A DNA stretch of 64,000 nucleotides from Bacteroidota bacterium. Its GTDB lineage: Bacteria; Bacteroidota; Bacteroidia; Bacteroidales; FEN-979. Each line of letters opens with the position of its first letter. The first letter of the stretch is position 1. Positions 15,475-24,227 of the stretch are shown here, piece after piece. The stretch spans positions 1 through 64,000 of the forward strand of contig JAPLDH010000071.1 of the NCBI GenBank assembly GCA_026391355.1, given 5' to 3'. The notes below the pieces were generated by a model. The model did not search any database and had not been told where the DNA came from. It saw only the letters and a list, made by a program, of their open reading frames with translations. The position numbers were made by a program, and so were the translations under genes.

Positions 15475-16359
15475 ATGAACAAAACCTACAAGGCACATCT
15501 CGCACTGATTGCAATAACCCTCATTTTTGGCTTTCATTACACCATTGCCAAATCGTTAATGCCGGATTACCTGCATCCCATGCAGTTGCTTTTCATACGT
15601 GTGCTCGGGGGACTCATCCTGTTTTTTGTTTATCATAAACTTTTTGTCCGGGAGAAGGTTGAGAAAAAAGACATGCTGCTCCTGGCGCTATGCGGATTGA
15701 CTGGTTTTGCGCTCAATCAGGCATTTTTCTATAAAGGGTTGGATCTTACAACCCCTGTCGATGCATCGCTGATCCATGTGATGAACCCCATTTTCGTAAT
15801 GGTATTTGCCAGCCTGATCATCAGGGAGAAGATCACCTGGGTTAAGATCGCGGGAATAATTATCGGTGGATGTGGTGCAGTAGTTTTGATCCTGTATGGC
15901 AAAGTCGTTAATATGAGCACCAATTCCTTTGCGGGAAATCTTTACGTGTTCCTGAATATGGTCTTTTATGCCGTTTACCTTGTCCTGGTTAAACCCCTTG
16001 CTGTAAAATACCACCCGATCACCATTCTGATGTGGATTTCCATCTTCGGATTCATGTTTATTCTTCCTTTTTCTGTATGGACACTACCGGCGATCCAATT
16101 TCAACAAATTACCATAACGGCATGGCTTTCTATTGCATATATCATATTCTTCAATACTTTCCTGGCGTATATATTGATCAACCTGGCCATGAAAGTCGTG
16201 AATGCCAGCGCGGTCAGCTATTACTCTTATCTGCAGCCACTGATCGCCTCGGTAGCCTCTGTTTCGGTCGGGAATGAAGTGATCACATTACCCAAAATCC
16301 TCGCCGCACTCCTGATCTTTGCAGGTGTTTTCCTGGTAAGCAGGAAGAAATATGCATGA
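15475..16359 (+). CDS. EamA-family (DMT) transporter
   Basis: A 294-aa inner-membrane protein with ten predicted helices arranged as two five-helix EamA repeats of the drug/metabolite transporter superfamily. The first repeat includes AHLALIAITLIFGFHYTIAK and FALNQAFFYKGLDLTTPVDA with the conserved IHVMNPIFVMVFA; the second includes VFLNMVFYAVYLVLVKPLAV and SYYSYLQPLIASVASV. The substrate cannot be predicted; members export amino acids, purines or toxic metabolites. The start is the first ATG, just behind a -7 box. Confidence 0.9.
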   Translation: MNKTYKAHLALIAITLIFGFHYTIAKSLMPDYLHPMQLLFIRVLGGLILFFVYHKLFVREKVEKKDMLLLALCGLTGFALNQAFFYKGLDLTTPVDASLIHVMNPIFVMVFASLIIREKITWVKIAGIIIGGCGAVVLILYGKVVNMSTNSFAGNLYVFLNMVFYAVYLVLVKPLAVKYHPITILMWISIFGFMFILPFSVWTLPAIQFQQITITAWLSIAYIIFFNTFLAYILINLAMKVVNASAVSYYSYLQPLIASVASVSVGNEVITLPKILAALLIFAGVFLVSRKKYA

Positions 16360-16365
16360 ATGGGA

Positions 16366-17433
16366 CTATAACAAATGCCTGAACGGAACGAGGATAGCTT
16401 CAAAAATCTTCTCAATGAGGGGACGCTTGCTCCAGGTCTCATAATTAAATTCCTCTGAATTCCTCAATGTTTCCGAAATGTGCTCAATAAGCTGGTTGAG
16501 GACATCCTGTTCTGTTCCTATCAGGGCGATTTCATACTGATACCTGAAACTACGGTAATCAAAATTTGCAGAGGAGATGGAGAAGATGCGGTCGTCGATC
16601 ACCATCAGCTTGGCATGCAGGTTATTTGGAGTATAGAAAAGTAATTTGATATTGTTTTTATAAAGCATCCCGAGATATCGGTTCCGGAGAATATCGATCA
16701 TTCTGACATCAGAATGCATCGGGAGAATGACCTTCACATCCACACCCCTTTTACTTGCATCGATCATGGCTTTTCTCAGCAGGAAACCCGGGAGGAAGTA
16801 AGGTGTTTCGATGATGATCCTGGATTTTGCATTTTTGATCAACTGAACATATTTCTTGCGAAGCCTTTGCAGTGGCATCGAAGGAACGTCGCGCACCACC
16901 TCCCACTCTCCGAATTTGATGGTTTTGGTATAGGCGAGTTTTGTGGTGATGATGTATTGGTTTAAGGCTTCAAAGTTCTGGTGAAACACCTTTTTCCATA
17001 TGACAGCCATCTCCTCTCCTTTTGTTCTCAATGCAAGTTCGCGCCAGTTTAGATTGTACCCTGTAATATTCATGGAGCCCATATAGCTGATCTCATCATC
17101 GATAACAAGGATCTTCCGGTGGTCGCGACGGTGTCCGCGGGTGAAAATATCGCTGCTGATCTTGATTTTCTCAAAAAATTTAACCTGCCCCTTGTTTTTT
17201 ATCAGGGTATTAAAAAAGGATTCGGAAATGGGTCCCTTGCCCCAGGAATCGATCAGGATTTTAATCTCCAGCCCTTCTATCGCTTTCCGTGTCAATGCAT
17301 CCCGGAACTTGATCCCCATATGATCATTGGAAAATTTATAGGTTTCCAGGTAAATGAATCGTTTTGCCCGGGCGATATCATTGAGCATCAGATTGTAAAA
17401 CTTCAGGGGATCGTCAATAATGAGGAATTCCAT
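16366..17433 (-). CDS. Phospholipase D / cardiolipin synthase-like protein
   Basis: A 355-aa protein with two HxKxxxxD phosphodiesterase motifs, DHRKILVIDDEISYMGSMN (about residue 115) and LHAKLMVIDDRIFSISSANFD (about residue 285), the pair needed to form one active site. This fits the cardiolipin synthase-like branch of the phospholipase D superfamily. Unlike standard ClsA it has no N-terminal membrane helices, though a basic hydrophobic C-terminus could contact the membrane. It is convergent with the EamA gene, 6 bp between stops. A phosphatidyltransferase role is likely but not certain. Confidence 0.8.
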   Translation of the reverse strand: MEFLIIDDPLKFYNLMLNDIARAKRFIYLETYKFSNDHMGIKFRDALTRKAIEGLEIKILIDSWGKGPISESFFNTLIKNKGQVKFFEKIKISSDIFTRGHRRDHRKILVIDDEISYMGSMNITGYNLNWRELALRTKGEEMAVIWKKVFHQNFEALNQYIITTKLAYTKTIKFGEWEVVRDVPSMPLQRLRKKYVQLIKNAKSRIIIETPYFLPGFLLRKAMIDASKRGVDVKVILPMHSDVRMIDILRNRYLGMLYKNNIKLLFYTPNNLHAKLMVIDDRIFSISSANFDYRSFRYQYEIALIGTEQDVLNQLIEHISETLRNSEEFNYETWSKRPLIEKIFEAILVPFRHLL

Positions 17434-17458
17434 GCGGTAAAGTTATAATAAAATTATG

Positions 17459-17466
17459 TAAGTTTG
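17459..17466 (+). promoter_or_regulatory. Promoter -7 box TAAGTTTG ahead of yicC
   Basis: TAAGTTTG lies 13 bp before the yicC ATG in the 46-bp gap between the divergent phospholipase-D-like gene and yicC; it probably drives yicC and possibly gmk. Confidence 0.5.
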
Positions 17467-17479
17467 CAAAAAAGGAGCT

Positions 17480-18367
17480 ATGATAACTTCCATGACCGGC
17501 TATGGAAAAGCCGTTGCTGAACTTCCCGGTAAGAAGGTCACCATTGAGATCCGGTCGTTGAACAGTAAGCAACTGGATATTACCATCAAACTCCCCGGGG
17601 CCTTCAGGGAAAAAGAAACCGACGTCAGGAACTGGCTTTCCAAAAATCTGGAAAGGGGTAAAATAGAACTCTTTGCAACCTCAGAAATATCAGGCGATTC
17701 CCCAAATTTCTCGATCAATAAACCCCTTGCAAGAAGTTACTTCATTGAATTCAAGGAATTAGCCAAAGAACTCAATGAAGATCTGACAGGGAATATCCTG
17801 CCATTAATTTTAAAGATGCCGGATGTTCTTCAAACCAACCGGGAAGAGATCGATGTACAGGAATGGCTTATGGTGATGGACACCATTGTTAAGGCAACGG
17901 ATCAGATGATTACCTTCAGAACAGGTGAAGGGAAGATCCTTGAAAATGATATTCTTCCCCGTTTGGCAATTATCCTGGATCTGCTGGCTTCCATTGAACC
18001 ATTTGAGGCCAATCGTTTGAACCTGGTAAAGGAAAGGCTTCAAAAAGCATTGGCAAACCTTCCAAATACCGGCAATGGTCCTGGTTCTCCCGATCCAAAC
18101 AGGTTTGAGCAGGAGTTGATATACTATCTCGAGAAGTTTGATATTACGGAAGAGAAGGTCAGGCTGAAAAAACACTGTGATTATTTCCTGGAAACAATTA
18201 CGGAACCGGTTTCACAGGGGAAGAAACTCGGGTTCATTATACAGGAGATGGGGCGCGAGATCAATACGATCGGCTCGAAAGCAAATGATGCCACAATACA
18301 GAAGATCGTTGTTCAGATGAAAGATGAACTGGAGAAGATCAAGGAACAATTATTGAACATTTTATAA
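17480..18367 (+). CDS. yicC: YicC-family endoribonuclease
   Basis: A 295-aa protein of the YicC/YloC family, cytosolic endoribonucleases that affect small-RNA turnover and stationary-phase survival. The N-terminal signature MITSMTGYGKAV and IEIRSLNSKQLDI is present, as are the C-terminal metal-binding and basic blocks LIYYLEKFDITEEKVRLKKH and GKKLGFIIQEMGREINTIGSKAND. Its position directly upstream of gmk is conserved widely in bacteria and supports the call. Confidence 0.93.
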   Translation: MITSMTGYGKAVAELPGKKVTIEIRSLNSKQLDITIKLPGAFREKETDVRNWLSKNLERGKIELFATSEISGDSPNFSINKPLARSYFIEFKELAKELNEDLTGNILPLILKMPDVLQTNREEIDVQEWLMVMDTIVKATDQMITFRTGEGKILENDILPRLAIILDLLASIEPFEANRLNLVKERLQKALANLPNTGNGPGSPDPNRFEQELIYYLEKFDITEEKVRLKKHCDYFLETITEPVSQGKKLGFIIQEMGREINTIGSKANDATIQKIVVQMKDELEKIKEQLLNIL

Positions 18368-18443
18368 ATCCTGCACTAACGGAGTTCAATAAAAAAAGAA
18401 AAAAAAGATTTTTTAGCTAGCCATACGGAGTAAGTTAATTTCA

Positions 18444-19007
18444 ATGAGAAAGGCCATTATTGTTTCAGCGCCATCCGGGGCAGGTAAAACGACCATTGTT
18501 AAGTATCTGCTGAAAGCCATACCGGAACTGGCTTTTTCCATCTCAGCCTGCAGCAGGAGCAAACGTGAGGGGGAGATAAACGGGAAAGATTATTATTTCC
18601 TTCCTTTGGATGAATTCAAACGAAGGATCGAAAATGATGCATTTATTGAATGGCAGGAGGTCTATCCCGGTAGTTTTTACGGAACCTTAAAAAGTGAAAT
18701 AGAACGAATCTGGAAAGAAGGTAAGGTCCCGATCTTTGAAGTGGATATTGTAGGAGGTTTAAATCTGAAAAATTATTTCAGGGAGCAGGCCCTCTCCATT
18801 TTTATTAAACCTCCGGCTTTTGAAGATCTTGAAAAACGATTGCGGATCAGGAATACCGAAAGCGATGCCGATATCCTGAAAAGGATCACAAAAGCTGAAT
18901 TTGAGCTGACCTTTGCGGGCAAATTTGACCGGATCCTTCTCAATGATGAAATTTCCGCGGCAAGCCTTAAAGCAACGGAATTAATAACAGCATTTCTAAA
19001 TTCATAA
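18444..19007 (+). CDS. gmk: Guanylate kinase
   Basis: A 187-aa enzyme that phosphorylates GMP to GDP. The P-loop SAPSGAGKTTIVKYLL (residues 8-23) is followed by the GMP-binding segment CSRSKREGEINGKDYYFL and EWQEVYPGSFYGTLKSEIE, then DIVGGLNLK and the lid region RLRIRNTESDADILKRI. The length is normal. It lies 76 bp downstream of yicC on the same strand, the usual arrangement. Confidence 0.96.
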   Translation: MRKAIIVSAPSGAGKTTIVKYLLKAIPELAFSISACSRSKREGEINGKDYYFLPLDEFKRRIENDAFIEWQEVYPGSFYGTLKSEIERIWKEGKVPIFEVDIVGGLNLKNYFREQALSIFIKPPAFEDLEKRLRIRNTESDADILKRITKAEFELTFAGKFDRILLNDEISAASLKATELITAFLNS

Positions 19008-19019
19008 ATTACAACCTGA

Positions 19020-19275
19020 ATGATGGGTCTCATCAAAAGCAATGAACGAGAATTGGCCGGGAAAACCGCTCAATGGTTTACGGAAGAAATTGCCCGTGGC
19101 GGATATCCATTTAAATCTGCTTCCAATGAACCCGGAATTGAAGTAGAACATTCCAAAACATATTTCGGAGATATCGTGATTTGGGAAAGTGATGAGTCAA
19201 AAATTACATAGTTGGAATGAAGCCGAAAAGATGGCTTGTGAAATACTTAAGGAATATAATTTTGAAGAAATCTAA
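19020..19275 (+). pseudogene. Broken restriction-endonuclease-like gene
   Basis: The frame from 19020 encodes about 63 residues (AGKTAQWFTEEIARGGYPF, then PGIEVEHSKTYFGDIVIW) that resemble the N-terminal PD-(D/E)xK nuclease region of type IIG restriction enzymes, with the GDIVIW strand holding the metal-binding Asp. The frame ends before the ExK strand. A second frame from ATG 19192 reads SQKLHSWNEAEKMACEILKE and stops at 19275, and resembles the N-terminus of another short Bacteroidota protein family. Both are fragments. The segment looks like the scar of a lost restriction gene placed between gmk and nadD. Confidence 0.5.
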
Positions 19276-19332
19276 AAGTAGGTATTAAAGATTGAATCAT
19301 TTACAGTAATCAATAGGTCCTTTAAAACGAAA

Positions 19333-19366
19333 CCCGAAGGCTTGAATTTCTTCAGGGGCCTCCGGG
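19333..19366. terminator. Imperfect GC-rich hairpin before nadD
   Basis: CCCGAAGGCTTGAA pairs imperfectly with TTCAGGGGCCTCCGGG. It could terminate transcription from gmk and the broken gene; no clear T-tract follows. Confidence 0.3.
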
Positions 19367-19396
19367 AACTGTAACTTAATGCAAAGATAAAAAAAA

Positions 19397-19404
19397 TAAA
19401 TTTG
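19397..19404 (+). promoter_or_regulatory. Possible -7 box TAAATTTG overlapping the nadD start
   Basis: TAAATTTG fits the -7 consensus, but its last three bases are also the only standard in-frame start codon (TTG, 19402) for nadD. Either the box is fortuitous or the true start lies at a non-standard codon just downstream. Confidence 0.35.
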
Positions 19405-19995
19405 CATATCAAAACAAAAACCGGCCTCTACTTCGGATCCTTCAACCCGATCCATAACGGTCATATGATGATCGCCAACTATATGGTGGAATACACTGAC
19501 CTGAAGGAAGTCTGGTTCATCATTTCACCACATAACCCGCTAAAGGAGAAAACCACGCTTCTGGCTGATTATCACAGGCTGGCCATGGTAAATATTGCAG
19601 TGGAAGATGATGCGAGGTTTCGTGCTTCCAACATCGAATTTCATCTCCCTCAACCCTCCTTCACCATCACGACATTGACCTATCTGCAAGAGAAATACCC
19701 GCAAAAAGAGTTCATCCTGATTGCCGGTTCCGACAACCTTCCCAGTTTTCATAAATGGAAAAACTACCAGCAGTTACTTGACCTTTACGAATTTTACATC
19801 TACCCACGACCCAGAAAGGAACCGAGCATCTTTGACCGCCACCCTCATATTCATTACACGGAAGCCCCGCTGATCGAAATTTCATCAAGCTTTATCCGGA
19901 AAGGGATCGCTGAGAGAAAAAATTTGCGACAATTTATGCCAACGAAGGTTTGGGAATATATTAGGGAGATGCATTTCTATGAAGAAAAGAAATAG
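19402..19995 (+). CDS. nadD: Nicotinate-nucleotide adenylyltransferase
   Basis: A protein of about 195 aa that adenylates nicotinate mononucleotide in NAD synthesis. It has the nucleotidyltransferase signature GSFNPIHNGHMMIANYM, the HNPLKEKTTLL segment, FILIAGSDNLPSFHKWKNY and the C-terminal EISSSFIRKGIAER ISTTxIR-type motif. The 5' end is uncertain: no in-frame ATG exists upstream of TGLYFGSFN, and TTG at 19402 is the only ordinary candidate. It follows gmk in the same direction, after the broken gene. Confidence 0.93.
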   Translation: MHIKTKTGLYFGSFNPIHNGHMMIANYMVEYTDLKEVWFIISPHNPLKEKTTLLADYHRLAMVNIAVEDDARFRASNIEFHLPQPSFTITTLTYLQEKYPQKEFILIAGSDNLPSFHKWKNYQQLLDLYEFYIYPRPRKEPSIFDRHPHIHYTEAPLIEISSSFIRKGIAERKNLRQFMPTKVWEYIREMHFYEEKK

Positions 19996-20052
19996 TTCCC
20001 AGTTTGCAGTTCCCAGTTCCCTAATGACTTAATGACCTAATGACCAATGACC
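19994..20052. repeat. Mixed heptamer array after nadD
   Basis: AGTTCCC, AGTTTGC, AGTTCCC, AGTTCCC (19994-20021) pass directly into TAATGAC/CAATGAC words of 7-8 bp (20022-20051). It spans the gap between the convergent nadD and phzF genes. Confidence 0.85.
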
Positions 20053-20068
20053 AGCCAACCAATAGGTA

Positions 20069-20851
20069 TTATACCTCAATTGTCCCAACCAGGTAAGTTA
20101 CTGCTTTCCCTCCTATTTCGACCCGGTCGTTAAGGTACTTGCAATTGAGCCAGCCCTTGCGTTTTGAAAGCTGGATGGCCGTCATCGAAATTTTCCCAAG
20201 TTTATTTGTCCAGTAAGGAATGAGGGTGGTATGGGCGGAACCTGTTACCGGGTCCTCATTGACCCCTACCATTGGGGCAAAAAAGCGGGAAACAAAATCC
20301 GATTCTTTCCCCGGCGCTGTTACGATCACTCCCCTCGCTTTTGACTGAAGAAGTTTCCCCATATCAGGCCGGATGGACTCTATCCCATCCTGGCTGCTGT
20401 AAATCAGCATATAGTCGGTTTTCCCCTGGAAAGATTCAATGGGCGAAAGACCAATTGCATCTGAAATTGCTAATGGTGTTTCGATCATTGTCAGCGTATC
20501 GGCCGGAAAATTCAGGATGAGTGCATCCCCGTCTTTTCGCACCCTTAATTCCCCGCTAAGTGAGCGAAAACTGATCTGATCCCTCTTTTCACCTGTAAAG
20601 GAAAAAATTACGTGCGCGGAGGCGAGCGTTGCATGCCCGCACAGATCCACTTCCACTGCCGGGGTAAACCAACGGATATGATATTGATCGCTATCCCTCA
20701 CAATGAAGGCTGTTTCCGCCAGGTTATTTTCCATCGCAATATTCTGCATCAATTTGTCGGGAAGCCATTTATCCAGCATACAAACGCCTGCCGGATTTCC
20801 TGAGAAGAGGGCTTTTGCAAATGCATCGACCTGGTAGAGGGTTAGTTTCAT
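20069..20851 (-). CDS. PhzF-family epimerase/isomerase
   Basis: A 260-aa protein of the PhzF/DapF-like fold: YQVDAFAKALFSGNPAGVCML at the start, the catalytic Glu in NNLAETAFIV (about residue 45), RWFTPAVEVDLCGHATLASAH and the second-half GVNEDPVTGSAHTTLIPYW. The family isomerises small carboxylates; phenazine synthesis is only one case and no other phenazine genes are present. The specific substrate is unknown. Length is normal. Confidence 0.92.
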   Translation of the reverse strand: MKLTLYQVDAFAKALFSGNPAGVCMLDKWLPDKLMQNIAMENNLAETAFIVRDSDQYHIRWFTPAVEVDLCGHATLASAHVIFSFTGEKRDQISFRSLSGELRVRKDGDALILNFPADTLTMIETPLAISDAIGLSPIESFQGKTDYMLIYSSQDGIESIRPDMGKLLQSKARGVIVTAPGKESDFVSRFFAPMVGVNEDPVTGSAHTTLIPYWTNKLGKISMTAIQLSKRKGWLNCKYLNDRVEIGGKAVTYLVGTIEV

Positions 20852-20904
20852 GATATTATTTTTTAGGAGTAGGGGACAGGTCGTGACCTTTCCGTATTCA
20901 AAGT

Positions 20905-21029
20905 AATGACGAATATGCGAATGACGAATATGCGAATTAAATGGTTGAATTTAGAATGTCGGATTTATTCGTTATTCAGGAATCCGAAATTTCATTCCCG
21001 GATTCGTCATTCAAGTCATTCGCATATTC
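20905..21029. repeat. 15-bp tandem repeat with inverted copy
   Basis: AATGACGAATATGCG occurs twice in tandem (20905-20934). A degenerate inverted copy (ATTCGTCATTC...GTCATTCGCATATTC) ends at 21029. The gap between the phzF start and the hydrolase stop therefore holds a potential hairpin of about 125 nt. Similar words recur at 63300-63375. No gene is seen in this 183-bp spacer. Confidence 0.75.
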
Positions 21030-21034
21030 ACTAT

Positions 21035-21826
21035 CTAAAGTGTTTGTCTCGCAAAACAATATATTGCCTGCACGCATTCCAGCGGAGCTTCGATGTACCC
21101 CATATGTCCTGCTTCCCGGAGAATATGTACCTCTGCATATTCAGGAAGCGTTACCATTTCCCACAAACGATCGGCCGGTAGTTTCAGATCTTTTAAACCC
21201 AGGATAAATAAAACCGGAACTTTCGCATTTGCGACGATAAGGGAGAGATCCTTTCTTACCTTCATCCCTTTCTGGGAAGCGATCACGCTTTCAGGTGTCA
21301 TCTTTCCTGCCCTGGCAATAAACTTTTCTATGTCCTTACGGAATTTGTCCTGGTTCTCAGGCGCAAAGAGATCAGGAATGAATTGGGTAATAAAATTCAG
21401 CTTATCCTTTTTAACCAGTTGAATCATCCGGTTGCGGTTCGTTTTGCCATCGGGAGTGTCTGCAAACGGATGCGAATGGAAAAGTCCGAAACCTTTCAGA
21501 AAGGAAGGATACTTGCTTGCAAAGGAAAGGGTTGCATATCCTCCCATCGAATGACCGATCATCACACATTTTTTCACCCCGAGGTGGCGCAACACCTTGT
21601 GAACAGCCCCCGCAATCATCTCCATACTGTTTATATCACCAAGGTTATCACTTTTGCCATGACCGGGAAGATCAATGGTAATGACGCGAAAAGCCTTGCT
21701 TAATACAGATACGAAGTCTTTCCAAATCTTAGAGGATTCCATAAAGCCGTGCAAAAGCACGATCGTATCCCCTTTACCTTCAACGTTATAGAAGATATTC
21801 TTTCGGTTAAAAATAATTTTCTCCAT
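21035..21826 (-). CDS. Alpha/beta-fold hydrolase
   Basis: A 263-aa alpha/beta hydrolase. The oxyanion-region motif VLLHGFMESSKIW, the nucleophile elbow GHSMGGYA (Ser), the acid region FILGLKDLKLPADR (Asp) and the catalytic His in REAGHMGYIEAP form a complete triad. Start taken at MEKIIFNRKN, which begins at the natural first strand; a GTG 21 bp upstream would add seven residues. It is likely a small esterase or C-C hydrolase; the substrate is not predictable. Confidence 0.9.
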   Translation of the reverse strand: MEKIIFNRKNIFYNVEGKGDTIVLLHGFMESSKIWKDFVSVLSKAFRVITIDLPGHGKSDNLGDINSMEMIAGAVHKVLRHLGVKKCVMIGHSMGGYATLSFASKYPSFLKGFGLFHSHPFADTPDGKTNRNRMIQLVKKDKLNFITQFIPDLFAPENQDKFRKDIEKFIARAGKMTPESVIASQKGMKVRKDLSLIVANAKVPVLFILGLKDLKLPADRLWEMVTLPEYAEVHILREAGHMGYIEAPLECVQAIYCFARQTL

Positions 21827-21842
21827 ACTCCTTAGTTTATAA

Positions 21843-21900
21843 ACCACAGATTAGATGGATAACACAGAAACAGGGTGCTCAACAATCTGCGTAATCTGTG
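21843..21900. repeat. Inverted repeat CCACAGATTA / TAATCTGTGG
   Basis: A perfect 10-bp inverted pair (21843-21852 and 21891-21900) with further CACAGA-type words in the loop. It lies between the aminopeptidase stop and the hydrolase start, both on the minus strand, and may end or process the aminopeptidase transcript. Confidence 0.6.
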
Positions 21901-21928
21901 GTATCTGTAGTGAATTTTATACTTTTTC

Positions 21929-23317
21929 CTATTCCGACATCACCTTCTCGATTTCTTCAACGGTTTTCGGAATCGGTTTACCAAGAACCCGGAATCCTGA
22001 TTCAGTAACCAGTATATCGTCCTCGATCCTGATCCCTCCGAAATCCTTGTATTGTTCAATCTTTCCATAGTTAAGAAAACCGGCGAACTTATTTTCTGCT
22101 TTCCAGATGTCGATCAGTTCCGGAATAAAATAGATACCCGGTTCTATGGTCATGACAAAGTTCTTTTGCAGACGTCGTCCAAACCTGAGAAATGCCAGTC
22201 CGAATTCCTTGCTTCTTTTGGTCTCATCATCATACCCGACAAAATTTTCGCCCATTCCTTCAAGATCATGTACATCCAATCCCAATGGATGTCCTAAGCC
22301 ATGCGGAAAGAATAGCGTATGAACCCCAAGATTGACGGCCTCATCCACATCTCCCATGATAAAACCTGCCTGTTTCAGTCCCTGGGTGATCACTTTTGCA
22401 GCCAGGAGGTGAATGTCCCTGAATGCCACACCCGGCTTTACTGCCTGTATTGCGGCCATATTTGCATTCCATACGATTTCATAGATCTCTTTCTGACGCT
22501 GTGAAAACTTACCCCCTACAGGAACAGTACGGGTAATATCGCTTGCATAATGGAGATCCGACTCGCATCCCGCATCAATAACAAGCATTCGTTCTTCTGT
22601 CAGTACATTTCCATGGTAATGGTTGTGCAACGTCTGACCATTGATGGAAAGAATGACTGGAAATGAAACCGGGCCCGCATTTGAAAGTGCAATCCCCTCC
22701 ACTACCCCGGCAATTTCTCTTTCAATAATGCCCGGTTTTGCCATCTTCATCCCGGCAATGTGCATCATACAGGCAACATCCACCATCCGTGATATTTCCC
22801 TGATCTCAAGTTCATCTTTAGACATTCGTAGCTTGATAACGGCCTTTATCAGGGATTCCGAGGCGTTTTTCTTAATCTCCGAATGATGAATGCCCAGTAA
22901 ATCTTCCATCCAGAGTATTGTTTCACCACGATAGGGTGGCAGATAATGGATTTTCCTTCCCTCCTTCTTTGCCTTCCCGATCATTTCTATGAGATCTTTC
23001 AGCGATAATGAATGATGAACACCCACCTGAAGGCTTCTTTCTTTCATTGTTGGTTGTTTGCCCATCCAGATTATGTCGTCAATATCCACATCATTACCAA
23101 AAAGATAATCTGTATGATTATCGATATCCATCACTGCTGCAAGGGTGGGTTGATCCAACCCGAAAAAGTAAAGGAAACTGCTATCCTGGCGAAAGGAATA
23201 GGTATTTGCCGGATAGTTGAACGGGACGTCTTCATTACCAAAAAACAGGACAAGTCCTGAGGGAATTTCCTGCCGGAGATTTTCTCTCCTGTCAATATAG
23301 GTTTTTGCCGGGAACAT
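21929..23317 (-). CDS. Xaa-Pro aminopeptidase, M24 family
   Basis: A 462-aa aminopeptidase P-type metalloprotease, which removes N-terminal residues preceding proline. The N-terminal AMP domain (about 1-160) contains YRQDSSFLYFFGLDQP-like sequence. The pita-bread catalytic domain has the metal ligands Asp in LVIDAGCESDLHYASDITRT (two Asp), His in FFPHGLGHPLGLDVHD, and two Glu in MTIEPGIYF and RIEDDILVTESG. The length is usual for Bacteroidota homologues. It acts alone on the minus strand. Confidence 0.93.
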   Translation of the reverse strand: MFPAKTYIDRRENLRQEIPSGLVLFFGNEDVPFNYPANTYSFRQDSSFLYFFGLDQPTLAAVMDIDNHTDYLFGNDVDIDDIIWMGKQPTMKERSLQVGVHHSLSLKDLIEMIGKAKKEGRKIHYLPPYRGETILWMEDLLGIHHSEIKKNASESLIKAVIKLRMSKDELEIREISRMVDVACMMHIAGMKMAKPGIIEREIAGVVEGIALSNAGPVSFPVILSINGQTLHNHYHGNVLTEERMLVIDAGCESDLHYASDITRTVPVGGKFSQRQKEIYEIVWNANMAAIQAVKPGVAFRDIHLLAAKVITQGLKQAGFIMGDVDEAVNLGVHTLFFPHGLGHPLGLDVHDLEGMGENFVGYDDETKRSKEFGLAFLRFGRRLQKNFVMTIEPGIYFIPELIDIWKAENKFAGFLNYGKIEQYKDFGGIRIEDDILVTESGFRVLGKPIPKTVEEIEKVMSE

Positions 23318-23391
23318 AATTATTATGTTTTAATGATGAAAAAAAAAATTAAGTTTTGTATTTCAAATGCATTTAATATTCTAAATTTGTT

Positions 23392-23399
23392 TTGTTACT
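23392..23399 (+). promoter_or_regulatory. Possible -7 box TAAATTTG for the sdh operon
   Basis: TAAATTTG sits 155 bp upstream of sdhC in the divergent spacer with the aminopeptidase gene. The long leader has no other obvious feature. Confidence 0.35.
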
Positions 23400-23553
23400 C
23401 TGGATCCTGCGAAGGTGTTCATCTGGAAATACGGTAAAAGCGTGATATTATTTTGTTATCCATGCAAAAGTGATCCTGAAGGTCCGGATTAATCACGCAA
23501 ATTAACAGGTTTTTATCCTTTCTTAATAAAAAGTTAAAAAATAAAACAATACT

Positions 23554-24219
23554 ATGAACCTCTTGATCGTGCGAATGTCATCCATTGCCATGAAGATCTG
23601 GATGTCGCTATTGGGATTATTCCTGATGGTTTTCCTGTTGATCCATTTAAGTATCAATTTATGCCTGTTGCGGGCAAATCCAACATGGTTCAATGATGCA
23701 GCCTATTTTATGGGTACCAATTATGTTATCAAAGTTTTTGAAGTTGTATTATTCGGAGGGTTCATCCTTCATATTCTAATCGGGATAATATTGCAGATCT
23801 ATAACTGGATTGCACGACCGGTGCGATATAAGGCGACTTCGAAAACGTACACCCCTTTTCTCACAAAATATATGATTTATACCGGGGCCGTTGTTCTTAC
23901 ATTTCTGGTCATTCACATGTTTAATTTTTATTTTATAAAATTGGATTGGGTGAAGAGCCCGATACCGGCGCTTGCGAATGGTCATCCTGATTTTTATACG
24001 CTTGCCGCCTGGTTATTTTCCAAACCTCTCTATTCAATTACATATATCATTCTGATCTCCGGATTGGGATTTCATTTGTATCATGCCTTCCGCGCAGCTT
24101 TACAGTCGCTTGGGCTGAACCATACAAAATACAATTGTGCGATTGAAATCATCGGTATCATCTATTCCATTGTCATTCCTTTAGGCTTTATCATTATACC
24201 AATTTATTTCCTTATCTGA
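23554..24219 (+). CDS. sdhC: Succinate dehydrogenase/fumarate reductase cytochrome b subunit
   Basis: A 221-aa membrane anchor with five helices of the Bacteroidota/epsilon-proteobacterial di-heme type. Candidate heme ligands are the His residues in [30 protein letters not shown] and [20 protein letters not shown]. It carries electrons between the menaquinone pool and the SdhAB catalytic subunits. It is 8 bp upstream of sdhA, clearly in one operon. Direction of operation (fumarate reduction or succinate oxidation) cannot be read from sequence. Confidence 0.93.
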   Translation: MNLLIVRMSSIAMKIWMSLLGLFLMVFLLIHLSINLCLLRANPTWFNDAAYFMGTNYVIKVFEVVLFGGFILHILIGIILQIYNWIARPVRYKATSKTYTPFLTKYMIYTGAVVLTFLVIHMFNFYFIKLDWVKSPIPALANGHPDFYTLAAWLFSKPLYSITYIILISGLGFHLYHAFRAALQSLGLNHTKYNCAIEIIGIIYSIVIPLGFIIIPIYFLI

Positions 24220-24227
24220 ACGATATT

